Source: Cheilinus undulatus (taxonomy: Eukaryota > Chordata > Actinopteri > Labriformes > Labridae). Taken from it: 64,000 nucleotides of DNA. The stretch covers positions 41,218,551 through 41,282,550 of the forward strand of contig NC_054872.1 in NCBI RefSeq assembly GCF_018320785.1, given 5' to 3'. The notes below the pieces were generated by a model that saw nothing but the letters and a program-made list of their open reading frames with translations, was not told where the DNA came from and did not search any database. Each line of letters begins with the position of its first letter. Within the stretch, counting starts at the first letter, position 1. A program made the position numbers and the translations under genes. Below are positions 22,220-33,576 of this stretch, piece after piece.

Positions 22220-25200
22220 ATGGAGGAAGAAGTTAATTACTCTACTGTGGTTTTTAAAAATAGTGGCTCAGCTCCAAAAGGTAAGTGGCTCTATTTTTAT
22301 GCATTAGTTTTTTAATATTTGACTTAACACATCTTTATCTAGGCTTGATTTTTTTGGTGTTTGATCTTTAAATAAGAAACACAAAAAGGATCTTTTTTAA
22401 CAAGAGAAAAAAAACTTGATTTGAAACTGGACAGTTTTTCAGCAGCTCCAAAATATCCTTTGGTTTAATTTGATCATAGGGGAGACTGGGGACAGTTGCA
22501 ACACTTTTTACATTACTCTCAGTTACACAGAGACTATTTGGACTAGGCACACCAAATCTTTACATATTAAACTTACATGTGTCTGCTAATCACCCATACC
22601 ATTTAAAGATGGCTACATATGACATATCAATCACAATATTTATTTGAATAGAGGAATTCAGATGTTGCAACTGACCCCAAACATCTAATATTTTGAGAGA
22701 GTGGAGTTTTGATTTTTGTGAGCTGTAACCTGTAATCATCAAGTCTAAAACAAAAAAGTCCTGAAATGTTTCACTGTTATACTTCACTTTTTTACGGAGC
22801 CCCTTAAGGGACATTGGAGAAAAAGCAAATTAAGGAAGAAAAAAAAAAAAAGGGACATGGGGGGGGGGTAGCAGTAACTACTTCCGGGTCAAACCAACCA
22901 AAACAACAGAGGGCGAGCATCTGTGGGGGAGATTCATTGAATTTTACTTCAAAATTGGCCTAAAATTTAAAGAAATTCATTCCATGCTTAGTCGCAGGCG
23001 TGCTTACAGAGAAAGGCATTTGAAGGCATCTTGGGTGAAAGGGGACTCTTTCGTTGTAAAACTTACTTGGATGTGGCGTACCTGGTCGAATTCATCAGTA
23101 ACCGGTTGCAATCCTCCAGACAGCTGCACAGTACAGATGGGTGTGTGCCAAATGCAGAGAGCTAATACTACATGTAAGTAAAGAAAAGGTACAAATGGGT
23201 TTGAAAGAGATGGATCCAGGACGGCATTCAGTAAGACAAGTGAGCCGTTTAAGTAGACAAAACTACTTTGCAGAAGGGGCTCACTTCATCTGGCACTTGG
23301 ATTCATACGATAAACTGAAGCCATAGGGAATATATATCAGTGGGGGCTTAATGCCCACACAACATTTGCACACACTCATCTGTACCCGTGCAGCTGTCCG
23401 GAGGATTGCAACTAGTTGCTGATTAATTCGACCAGGTCCACCAGATCCGAGTGTTACGACGAGAGCCCCCTTTCACCCATAATGCCTTCAAATGCCTTTC
23501 TTTGAGACAAAAAGCATGCCTGAGACTAAGCATGGACTGAATTTCTTTAAATTTTAGGCCAATTTCAAACTTCAGTAAAGTTATAAAGCTATTCACAGAT
23601 TCGGCCTTTCTGCCATAATAACTCAGCGGAGGATCATCACATTTACAAAAACCTCAATCACCGTACATATTATGGTATGATTGCGAGATCTCGCAAACTG
23701 TTCATAAAAAAAAAACTCCCATTTTTTTCATGTCCCTTAAATAAAATGTTCTCCATTAAATTTTTTTTCTCCCATGTCCCTTAAGGGGCTCCGTACTTTT
23801 TAACTTTGAATGATATAGTAAATTAACCATATAATGTCTTTTTTCTCTCTAAGATATAGAATTACTTCAAACTACTGCCACATGATCGTTTCTATGCTGT
23901 ATTGGCTGTTCATAACCATACTTTCTTTCTTGAGTTGAATGTTCTTCCATCCAGTTTAAGTTTCAGCGTACCAGCGTGTAGGACAAGAAACTTTAAAAAC
24001 TAATTTGCTATAGCTACCACTGGCTATCTAAATGAATAAACTGTGATATTTGCTATGATAATTTACTATCATTGTATTGTTTTAAATGTTTTACTGTTGG
24101 TCTAATGGATGTCTAGTGTTTTACTGCTGAGATAGAGATCATTTTGAACCTTAATTTTGTGAAGAATGCTGAATACTACATCAGTAGTTTGTCATTATTT
24201 TCATTCATGATTATTTCTGTCACCCAGAGCAAACAGAAGACTCTCCAGTTTACTCAGAGGTGAAACCTAAAGGGCCTGCAGCCACGGTAACAAGTAAGTT
24301 AGAAAATTATTTTGTTTATATAGTTTATTGTGTAATATGCAGTCATGTGCAGAAGTTTTAGGCATGTAGGGCGTTAAGGATTCACTACAGGGCCTGATGA
24401 GCCACAACCCTGGGCTGGGGTTGGGGGGGTCAGTTTTTACATCACATTACAAGTAGGATTTTCTTTGATAAATAAGAATTTAAAGGGGGGAAGAATGGAG
24501 GGCCCCATGTCTGTGTTCACCAAGGGCCCCAAATTTGCTAAATCCACCAGTGCAGTACTGTATGTAAAAAGTAAAAATCTGGACTTAATTATCTTTCAGG
24601 GCAACTGTGTCACAAATCCGGTTCTGAGTGGAGCTTCTTGACCTGAATGCTGGATGGTTAGATTTATAGCCAGATTTAATCCTAAAGTTTCAATATTGTG
24701 ATTCACTGTAATTAAGTCACTATCAGGAGGAGATAAACCTGTAACTTAAAATATGAACATTTCCGTCTGGTTTCTTTTGAGAGATGATAGCTGATAATAA
24801 TGCTGATGTTTCTTTCTCAACACTTACAGATGCTGAAGCAGCTGCTGGACACTCTCACTTTCATGTGCTGCCCGTGTGTTTGGGGATACTCTGCATCCTC
24901 TTGGTGATATGCATCAGTGCCATCATCTACAGTGAGTCTCAATTCAACACACTAAGCAGATTTTACTGCACACATAAAAAAGTTCACATCATATTTAGTG
25001 ATGCTGATGCAGAAAGAAGCAGACTCCCTCTCATTTTATAAAGAAACTTTGAGAATCTTCGACTGACAGATATAGGAAGTAATCAATCTTTGTTTCCTTA
25101 TTTTAACACATTAAACCAACACAAAAATGAGAAATGCACCTGCTTTTCAAGGAAACTACAGATCTGTTTCATCCTCATCATTAGGCGCTGCTTTTTCTCA

Positions 25201-28200
25201 TTATTTCAGTCTAAATGATTGGGACAAAAACACACAGATGAAAGGCTAAGTTCACACTGCATGCCCTAATGCTCAGTTCTGATCTTTTCTCAGATCTGAT
25301 TTTTGTTTGCCTGTTCACGCTGCAGTCAACTTTCAAAAGATCAGATACATCTTATTCAGATCCACGTATGAAAGTGGCCTGAATCTGATTCGAAAAGGTC
25401 AGATTCAATGTGACTTGTGCTGTTTACACTGTCAGAAAAAAATCAGATATGAGTCTCATGTGAGCATAAAAAAAAAGATTTAAGTCACTTTTAACTGCAG
25501 TGGGAACTTAGCCTATGCTAAAACCTTATATTGTACAAATCACCTATGCAACTGGCCTAACGTGACAGAAACACTCGACTTTTACCGCTCTATTGAGCTT
25601 GACTATGACAAAAAGGATGTGTGAACAGGAAACTCTCCACTTGCTTGGTTACTATGGTTGGCTACACCTGCATCTTTCTTTTCTAAAAAAAAAACTCTTC
25701 AGAATGGATGCAGTGTGGTTTAGGAGCTGTCTTTCACTTTTTTGATTTCATGTTCACAACAAGGAAAGCAAGATAAACGCAGGAGGGGTGAAATATGTGT
25801 CCATAAGGGAAATAATGCTCCCTTTATTACACCTGATGCACCTATTCCAAATTTAGCATTACATCAATGATCATTTTTCATTATTAGAGTGAATCCAGAA
25901 GAAGCTCAGCTTCACTGATGTCAGTTCTCAATTTAATTATTTTTTACTTTTATTGAACAAAGCAGTTACTGATAAATCTTCAAATTTTTTCTATGATTAC
26001 TGACATTATAGCAATATCTAAGAAAAGTTAGAATTGATTTATGGTCCAGAAAGTCTTTTATTTATCTTTCATTGTTGTTGCTCTAATTGTTTCATCTCCC
26101 TCTTCTCTCTTCTCCATCTCTCTTTCTCTGAAATGTTCGTACACCTTCCTCCTCTCTCTTTATGCATTTCCATCCTGCCTTTTTCTGCATCTCCCTCTTC
26201 TGTCCTTGGGTGACTTCCTCTTCCTCCTGTTCATGCATTGTTCTATTTTCTGTTTTTCCATATCCCTGTACTTTTTCTGCACCTCCCTCATCTCTTTTTC
26301 TGCATCTTCCTTTCATATCTTTCTGCATCTCCCTCTTTTCGTTTTCTAAATTGTCCTCCTCTCTGTTTCTGCATCATCTTCTTATCTCCTTAAGTGGCTA
26401 CTTCCATCAGTTTATGCATCTTCCTTCTCTCTCTTTCTACATTTCCCTTTGCAATTCAAATGCCCTCATTGGCATGGAAATCATTAGTTTTATCATCTTT
26501 TCACCAAGTTTCCCCTTTTTCTGGACCTTCCTCTTCTCTCCAGGACTGACTTCCTCTATCTTTTTACGTGCCCCCCTTATTTCTGGATCTCTCTTGTCTC
26601 TCTTTTCCATTCCTCTCTCTTTTTGCATCTCCCTCTTGAATTTTCTTTACCTTGCTCTTCTCCCATACTGGATCTCCAGTCTCTCCCTCCCTCTTTGTGC
26701 ATCTTCCTCTCTCTGACTGACTTCCTCAACCTTTTTCTGCATCTTCTCCCTCTCTCGTTCTGCTCCTTCCTCTTCTCTTTTTCTGCATTTCCCTTTCCCA
26801 CTTTTAGTATCTTATTTTCTCCTTGATTGACTTCCTCTATCCATGTATGCACCTTACTTCTCTCTCTTTCTACATCTCCCTTCTCTCTCTGCAGTCCTTT
26901 TTGTCTTTTCTGCATCTTCCTCGTCTCTTTATGACTAACTTCCTCTATCTTTTTAAACTTTTTTCTTTCTGTATCTCTTGTCTCTCTTTTTCACTCCTCT
27001 CTCTTTCTGCATCTCCCTCTTCCTTTCTTAAGTGACTCTCTCTTATCTTTTTTGCATCTTCTTCATCTCTGTTTCTGCACTGTTGTATTTTCTGTTTCTC
27101 CATCTCCCTGCTCTTCTTTCTGCACCTCCATCATCTCTGTCTGCCAGTTCTTCACATATTGTTTCCATAATATTATAACTTTTATAGTTATAAGATAGAT
27201 TTATGACTGTGACAGCTGTGAATCCATTTTAATTATGCATCTTGTTCATTGTTGTTGTTGCTGTGCTTGTTTTCTTGCTCTTCCATGACTTTGTCTCACT
27301 TTCCTCTTTTCTTTTTTTGCATCGCCCTCTTCTGTCACACTGCATTTCCCACCATTCACCTCTCCCTCTTTCTTTTCTCTGCATCACCTTCTTCTATCTT
27401 TCTGCATTTTCCTCCCAGCACAGCGTCACTAGTGTCATGAGCTAACACTGGTTATGAACTCTGGCTTTACAGATGAAGCTGATAGACTGATGTGTTTCTC
27501 TTTGTTGTTTTCCTCACAGTCAGCGTAACAATGAACAAACAGAAAGCTGAACTTGAGAGGCTGAAAACAGAGAGGAGTGTCTTTGAGAATGAGACTCAGG
27601 AGCTGAGCAGAGCCATGGATGACCTCAACTGGACTCTGGAGGCCATTCTGAGTTTTGACAGATTCCCTGTGACTGAATTCTGCCCAGAAAAGAGTAGCTA
27701 CTTTTGCTTTTTTTCTCTGAATATACTATTTATCACCCCACAAAGACTTTTACTGTTGTCAGTGATTTCTGCTTGAATAAACCTTTCTGATTGGTCCAAA
27801 TAACCCATAGTTTGGCCTCTCTAGTAGGCTACTGTGGAGCTTTTTAGCTTTCCTCCCTGAATGACATTATTAGGACCATGGCTGACAGATGAATTTGGCC
27901 GATGCAGTACGCTTCAGTAAATTAACTAAACATAACAGTGGGTATTACAGGGGTGACTGGCTAAATAAGAAAAGAGCAATATTTGGATAACAAATCAGAA
28001 AAAGACTAGTTTATTCAAGCAAGGCACAACATTTTTTTCTACTCGTAGGCCTCTGCTATCGAGAAACCAAATCAAAAGGAAGTAGATTTCATTCTTCTTT
28101 GTTTTTCTGCTCTTTTCTGATTGCAGAGTGTCAGCCGTGTCCAAAAGGCTGGAATCTGTTCCAGGAAAAGTGTTATTTATTTTTCAATGAATCGGGCCCT

Positions 28201-30383
28201 CAATGGAAGACATGGAAAAAAAGCCAAGAATACTGCCAAAATAAAGCTTCTGATCTGGTTGTGATCGATAGTTTTGAAGAACAGGTGGGCTTGATGAACA
28301 TACAGGCTAATGTAACTGAAGAGTTTGTGTTTTAACACAGATTTATGTCGAGTTTTCATGGTTATGCAAAGCACCGAGGAAGACAAAGTGTGTGCTTTTC
28401 TTCATTTGATGAAACAGATTACATTTAGAGATATTTTCTTTTTCCCTGATCCAGTATCAGTGTCATGATGTTTATAAATGTGCATGTTTTTGATCATTTT
28501 GTTCATGACCTACAGGAATTCATCAGTAAGCACATCAAATTTTACCATGATGAGTTTCATGGATTCTGGTTGGGGTTATATGAATCTGAGGACAAAGTCT
28601 GGCAGTGGCTGGATGGACGTAATGACACTCTGAGGTAAGAGCTCTAAAAATCTGTACAGTTTGAGGGATGGGTGTGGTTATTTGAGCACTAGATGCCAAG
28701 GCCACCCATAAGGGTGGAGGAAGGGGAAGGCTTTGGTCAGTTAAATCATGCTCCATTGTTAAGCTGTAATAACCATATATTTATTTCAACCTGAATTATA
28801 ACCGCTCTTACCATCGCAACAAAAATGAGTTTTATTTATTTATGCTTTGGTACTGAATAGCCTCCTTAAAAAATGAAAACTCCCTGAAACAGAATTTCCT
28901 TTTTATGGTAATGTTAACAGTGTGGATGGGCACACTTATCTATATAAGGAAAGGAATGTCAGACTTCATAGCAAAACATCAGCATGCCAGAAAATTAAGT
29001 ACAGGTAACTGAGACAACTTTAATAGAAAATAATGGAATAATTGTGAAAAGAAAAAAAAAACTGGGTGAAAAGTAGCAAAACTGTTTTCAAGTGGCAAAA
29101 AGAACCAGCAAAAATTGATTAAAGGACCAAAGCTGGAAGAAAAGGGCAAAAAGCAGCAACAATTGGTTATAAGTGGTAAAAAGAAGAGGCAAAAATGGCC
29201 CACAATTGGCAAAAAAAGGGGCAGAAAGGGCAAAAATGAGTTCATTATGACAAGAAAGTTCCAAAAAAGGTGGCAAAATGGGTTAAAGCAGTTAAAATAG
29301 GTTCCAAGTGGGAAACAAGGGCAACAGCAGAAAAAATAGGTTTAAAGTGCTAAAAAAAAAGAAGAAGAAGTGGCAAAATAGGTTAAAAGTGGTAAAAAGA
29401 AGAGCTAAAATGGCCCACAATTGGAAAAAAAAAAAGTTGCAGAAAGGGCAAAAATGAATTCATTAGGGCAGGAAAGTTAAAAATAAAAGTGGCAAAAATA
29501 GGTGTAAATCAGCTAGAATAGGTTAAATGCAGGAAAACAAGGGCAAAGGCAGCAAAAATTGGTCACAAGTGGCAAAAAGAAATGGCAAAAATGAGCAAAA
29601 GTGGTAAAAGGTGCCAGAAAAGGAAGGTGGCAAAATTAGGTAAACAGAAAACAGACCAAAAAACACCCAAGAAAAATAAGTTTAAAGTGGCAAAATGTAA
29701 AAAATGGGTTCAGTGTGGCAAAAAAAAAAAGTTCCATAAAAGTGGCAAAAAACTTCAAAAATCAGTTGAAATAGGTTCAAAGTGGAAAACAAGGGCAAAG
29801 AGCATCAGTAATGGGTTAAAAGTGGCAAAAAGAAGTGGCAAAGCGGTAAAAAATGGGCCACAGTTCATTCTAGTTAAGTAAATCTGGTGCACCTGTGTAG
29901 GTCACTCCCAGGTGATGGCTCTTAGTAATCAGCTGGTCCATGAGCCTCTACAGAGAGGAGGACGGGTGCTCAGTTCACCGGGTACGACCATTCCTCTGAT
30001 GTAATCTCTCACACTTGCTAGCCTGTTCCAAGTGTGTGTTCAGCAGGTGTCAGGGTGGACTCTAGCCTCGTTTCTGTAGACCCACACTTGGAAAGATCCT
30101 TCCTCTTGATAACAGATTAATTTCATAAGACTCCCAACATGGCTGAGAGAAGCTCATTATTTTACCACATTTTTAGCTTCCAACCTCCAGGATGTTTTTC
30201 TGACTATGACTAATGTTGTGTTCATGTGTTTAAAGGTACTGGATGCCTGGACCCCTGGGCAAGTTAGGTCCTTGTGCGCTGATCATCCCACAGAGGAATC
30301 TAACAGCCAACTGGGACCCTGCAGAAGAGGAATTTTTAAACAAGTTCATCTGTGAGAGACAAACTCTGATTAGGACCAATTAA
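22220..30383 (+). CDS. Type II C-type lectin receptor 2 (tandem paralogue of receptor 1)
   Basis: Seven coding exons: 22220-22280, 24228-24293, 24830-24931, 27520-27693, 28127-28284, 28516-28634 and 30236-30383; 828 bp, 275 residues. Intron phases equal those of receptor 1. The cytoplasmic tail has ITIM VNYSTV (Y7) and a second tyrosine, PVYSEV (Y29), whose -2 residue is proline, so it is not a canonical ITIM. The transmembrane helix is at about 55-77 (HVLPVCLGILCILLVICI), the coiled-coil stalk at about 78-133. The CTLD begins CQPCPKGWNLFQEKCY and contains GFWLGL, WQWLDG, GPCALI and KFICE. The cysteine normally placed about eight residues before FICE is absent (NWDPAEEEFLNKFICE), leaving the cysteine of GPCALI without its usual partner. 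EPN and WND are absent. Exon 4 must end in ...AAAAGA with donor gtagct to keep frame. Likely an immune-cell surface receptor. It lies 3.5 kb after receptor 1 and converges on gpatch4. Confidence 0.9.
22479..22785. repeat. Dispersed gggg-rich repeat in intron 1 of receptor 2
   Basis: Head ataggggagactggggacag and an inverted-like echo gatgttgcaactgacccc. Related in style to the block at about 9565. Limits and class are uncertain. Confidence 0.35.
22794..23794 (+). mobile_element. Foldback element carrying a fragment of an rve-type integrase
   Basis: Terminal inverted repeats acggagccccttaagggaca lie at both ends, flanked by an imperfect 8-bp duplication (acttttt t/a). The inverted arms extend about 350-400 bp inward with good but imperfect matching (22,794-23,160 against 23,360-23,794). 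The centre encodes part of an integrase-like protein: CRELILHVSKEKVQ, LKEMDPGRH, RLSRQNYFAEGAHFIWHLD, YDKLKP. The arms themselves also encode its upstream part (SSGQLHGYR-like in the right arm read on the minus strand). This is the fold of fish rve/DDE transposons, possibly IS3EU-like. The copy is broken and contains no complete transposase. Confidence 0.75.
25243..25514. mobile_element. MITE with 19-bp terminal inverted repeats
   Basis: Ends aggctaagttcacactgca (25,243-25,261) and tgcagtgggaacttagcct (25,496-25,514) match with one difference in 19. The interior is made of agatctgatttt- and gatcagat-type units. No coding capacity. hAT-like by size and interior. In intron 3 of receptor 2. Confidence 0.75.
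26070..27430. repeat. 1.35-kb CT-rich (polypyrimidine) minisatellite
   Basis: Degenerate tandem units of the type ctctctttctgcatctccct run almost unbroken through intron 3 of receptor 2, with a gap around 27,140-27,250. Long reading frames in it on both strands (SLFLHLP on one, EKRKGRC-like on the other) are by-products of the repeat, not genes. Confidence 0.85.
28670..29870. repeat. Dispersed element copy with expanded GTGGCAAAAA minisatellite
   Basis: 28,670-29,010 aligns with the block at 19,380-19,680. 29,030-29,860 is a purine-rich tandem of degenerate units (gtggcaaaaataggttaaaa, aagaagtggc), about seven times longer than in the other copy. In intron 6 of receptor 2. Reading frames of K/Q-rich type across it are not genes. 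Confidence 0.7.
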
Positions 30384-30612
30384 TGATGAATTAGTACTAA
30401 TACGTCTTATCAAACTATTAATTTCTCAAATGTTTGTGTGCAGAAATTATTTTGCTTAATATATCCACTACATGGAAATTTAAATGTGTGTGAATACAGT
30501 ATGTAGGATCACTTTAAAATACAAAATAGTCAGAAAGTGTTTATTTTTATTTTTTTCTGCTGTTATTTACAAAATAAGTGTAATTTATGGGCTTATTGTT
30601 TGTGTCATCTTG

Positions 30613-30618
30613 AATAAA
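30613..30618 (+). terminator. Polyadenylation signal of lectin receptor 2
   Basis: AATAAA lies 230 bp after the receptor 2 stop codon, in AT-rich sequence with a short plausible 3' UTR. Position and motif are seen; use as the poly(A) signal is inferred. Confidence 0.6.
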
Positions 30619-30619
30619 C

Positions 30620-31890
30620 TTTAAATCCTGCTGAAGGTGGAAAATGTATTTAAAAAATAGACGAAAGCCATCTGTTGAAGTTGTTTTAATCAGCACTTAG
30701 ATGTACGGAAGCCCAAAGAGGACATGCAGCCACACATTCTATTTTACTCTATTTCCTGTGATAACGAGTAGATTATAAAGTAAAATAAAATGTAGACATT
30801 GATATTTTGTTTTAGGTGTTTAGGCCTTTTGAAAGAATGAAACTGAATTTTATATTCTTGTTGCACAACCAGCAAGAAATACTAAGCGAAGAGATTTGGG
30901 CAGAAATGACTGGAACTTTTGTAAAGTGATGTGACAACACTAAGTTGTGGTAACTGTCTAAACATGAGCAATCACATCTTGCAAAGTCAAACTGGTCATG
31001 ATGTAAAAGCAGAAACTTCTGCAGTGGCAGAGCTGTATCCTGTTTGACTTTTTCCCTCACATATATATTGGCTGTATTATTATTATTATTAGATATATGT
31101 ATATATTTTTAGGATATATATTTGTACTTTTTTCTTCTGTGCATATTTCATGCAAATGTCAGTTTTCCTTTTGTTATCATCTTCATTGTTGTTTTAAATG
31201 CTTTTGTGTCATTTTCTTGTGACGTAATTAGACTTGCCTATAAAAAATAAATTATAACTTTGGAAAACTTTAATGACAAATTCTTGTTCTTTTGAAACAA
31301 CAGGTAATCAAGGCCATTTTTGCTGTCATGTGAAAATGACTTTACTGCATGAAAATCTCCATGTTCACTTTTCTTCCAGTTAAATGAGATGTTGAGTTTA
31401 AAAACGCTGGCTCAAGAGGACATGTTTGTGTTCAAAGTTAGCCACAGTGTGTTGTGGATCATTTCTGTCATTTTGCAGAAACATTTGACCCAGCTAGAGT
31501 GATTAATGTGTGAAATCTGTGAAGACTTGAGGTAAATGACTGGCAGCTATTGGTAAATGATTGTTAGACTACCCTGGAATATTATTAGTGGACATCCCAG
31601 ACTTTTTTTTATTTTTGCCTTTTTTATATATATTTTTTCAAAAATCAAGGGCAACCACATGGCCATATATGCTTCCTTGCCCATTTATTGTAAAAAAACA
31701 AAACAAAACATGTACGCAGACTAAGATGTCACTAATAGAAAATAAACACCCAAAGAGTCTAATGAGTATTTGCTCACACATTAAAAAGTTATTTAAATAG
31801 AAAAATATTCATTTAAAAGACAGTAAAGTTCTCTCTAGATTCTGCCCTTTTTAAAGGAAAGTTGTGACTAGCTTCAGAATACAGGATAAG
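30620..31890. other. Intergenic, nothing recognised
   Basis: AT-rich DNA between receptor 2 and gpatch4 with no exon, RNA gene or delimitable repeat that I can support. A second AATAAA-type hexamer occurs at about 31,246. Confidence 0.5.
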
Positions 31891-32454
31891 CAGAGGTGGA
31901 TAGTAGCTAATTACATGTACTCATGTTACTGTAATTGAGTAGCTTTTTTGTGTACTTGTACCTTTTTGAGTATTTTTTAAAATCACTACTTTTACTTAAG
32001 TGCATTTTGAGAGAAGTATTGCACATCACTACATTTTAAAAAACATCAAATACTGAGTACAAAAATAACATTAAAAGCCAGGAGGTGTTAGCTTTCTGCC
32101 ACAGGAAAATGGCCCGAGGTTTGACTTTCACAGCACATGATGGTCAATAGCGAGAAAATGATTACACATTTAATCTTAAAACAGCTGTTGCAGTTGACTT
32201 TAGTTTAAGTTTCACCTTATAAAAAAAAAACTGGCAATAGATTCATATTCTCTTGTAGTTATTTAACCTTAAAGATAAAGATCATATTTTACTGTATAAC
32301 CTCTCAGGTATCAAAAGCATCTACTCTACTCTACAGCACTTAAAGTGAATTTTAAATAAACTAGTTTTTACTTTTGCGTCTACTTAAGTAAATTTTATCC
32401 AAAGTAACTTAACTTTTACTTGAGTACAATAGTCTAGTACTTTTTCCACCTCTG
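31891..32454. mobile_element. MITE with CAGAGGTGG ends
   Basis: Starts cagaggtggatagtagctaa and ends gtactttttccacctctg, an inverted match. The interior has mirrored (t)acttaagt and acttgagtac blocks near both ends. 564 bp, no coding capacity; same end family as 5063-5187. hAT-like by inference. Confidence 0.7.
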
Positions 32455-32499
32455 TGTAGTAGTAATTGTGATACCACCTGTTTTATGTTATAATTCCAA

Positions 32500-33160
32500 C
32501 AGGAAACCTATGATAACAAATAAAAATGGGCAATAAAGGTGGTGACATAGTCTAAATAAATGGAAAAGATGGGTTAAGAGACAAAAATTGGTTTACAGAG
32601 GCAAATAATCAGCAGAGATGCACAAACTGGTTAAAAGTGGTAAAAAAAAAAAACTGCCAGAAAAAGTGGTGGAAAGGGGTAATAAGTGACAAAAATGGGT
32701 ATTGTCTGAGCTATTTCACCAGGTTGTTGTTGATAATGAATTTGTTTTGTTTTTGTTTCTTTGTAAACACCAGGGGGGTAAAGGCAGTGTGCCAGGCAGT
32801 GATCTGACAGGACTCCCATATAGGTAGTAGGTGTGTCGTTGGGGTTCATACACCAGGAAGGGGATACAGGGTTTTTACCAGGTCAGTGAGAGGCGGCATG
32901 AAATGTTTAATTTTGTTTGAGCTGAGTAAATGGCAAAAACGTTGAATCCTGATCCTGAACTTTCTTATTGCCTGTGTACGACCCAACTGGAATGGTGCAT
33001 CGTGGCCATTTGTCAAAGTTAGTCCCTTTTGCTGAAACTTTTTTAGTTGACAAACAGCTACTACTGATATAAGGTTGCAAAATACAAATAGGATTTAAAA
33101 GTGGGAAATATGGGTCAAAATAGGCAGAAACAGTGCACAAAATTGGTTAAAGATGAGCAT
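32500..33160. repeat. Degenerate purine-rich repeat, third relative of the GTGGCAAAA family
   Basis: Units such as ggttaaaagtggtaaaaaaa, aaaaagtggtggaaa and tgacaaaaatggg (32,520-32,700), and taaaagtgggaaatatgggt (33,095-33,115), resemble the minisatellites at 19,700 and 29,100. The middle part is unremarkable. Confidence 0.45.
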
Positions 33161-33576
33161 CAATGCTACTGATCCAACACACATCCACTGATACTATCAG
33201 TAAATCACAACTGGGGAGAGCCCATCCTCCTGTTTATCAGGGGCCCAGTGAAAACTGTGAGCAGGCCTGCCTGCATCTTTGTGTACTTCCATGCTCAAGT
33301 GCAAGACATGGAGTTTGATGTTTATCATTGGAGAGTAAATTAGCAGTAGATAATTAACTCACATCTTTGTAAAACTTCCATTCATCCATCATACTTGGCT
33401 ATTAAAAATGTAACCGTGACACAAAGAAATCTAAAATCTGGCTGAAAGAGTTGCATGAGTGCTTTTTGTCACATTAAATTTGCACAGAGAAGACCAGAAT
33501 TTCACATATTAAGTTTTATCTGCATTATGTATACATCTGCAACAAAGCCTACTAATAACCAATGAAAAATCTTTAC

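Noticed and set aside
24340-24560. Tc1-like end (gtgcagaagttttaggcatg) followed by ggcc/gggg blocks in intron 2 of receptor 2
   Set aside because: Too short and without a partner end to delimit an element.
26092-26915. Long reading frames on both strands across the CT-rich tract (up to 184 codons)
   Set aside because: They consist of repeated SLFLHLP- or KRKGR-type units produced by the tandem repeat. No conserved domain, and they lie inside an intron.
29582-29881. Lysine-rich 99-codon frame
   Set aside because: Generated by the purine-rich GTGGCAAAA minisatellite; not a gene.
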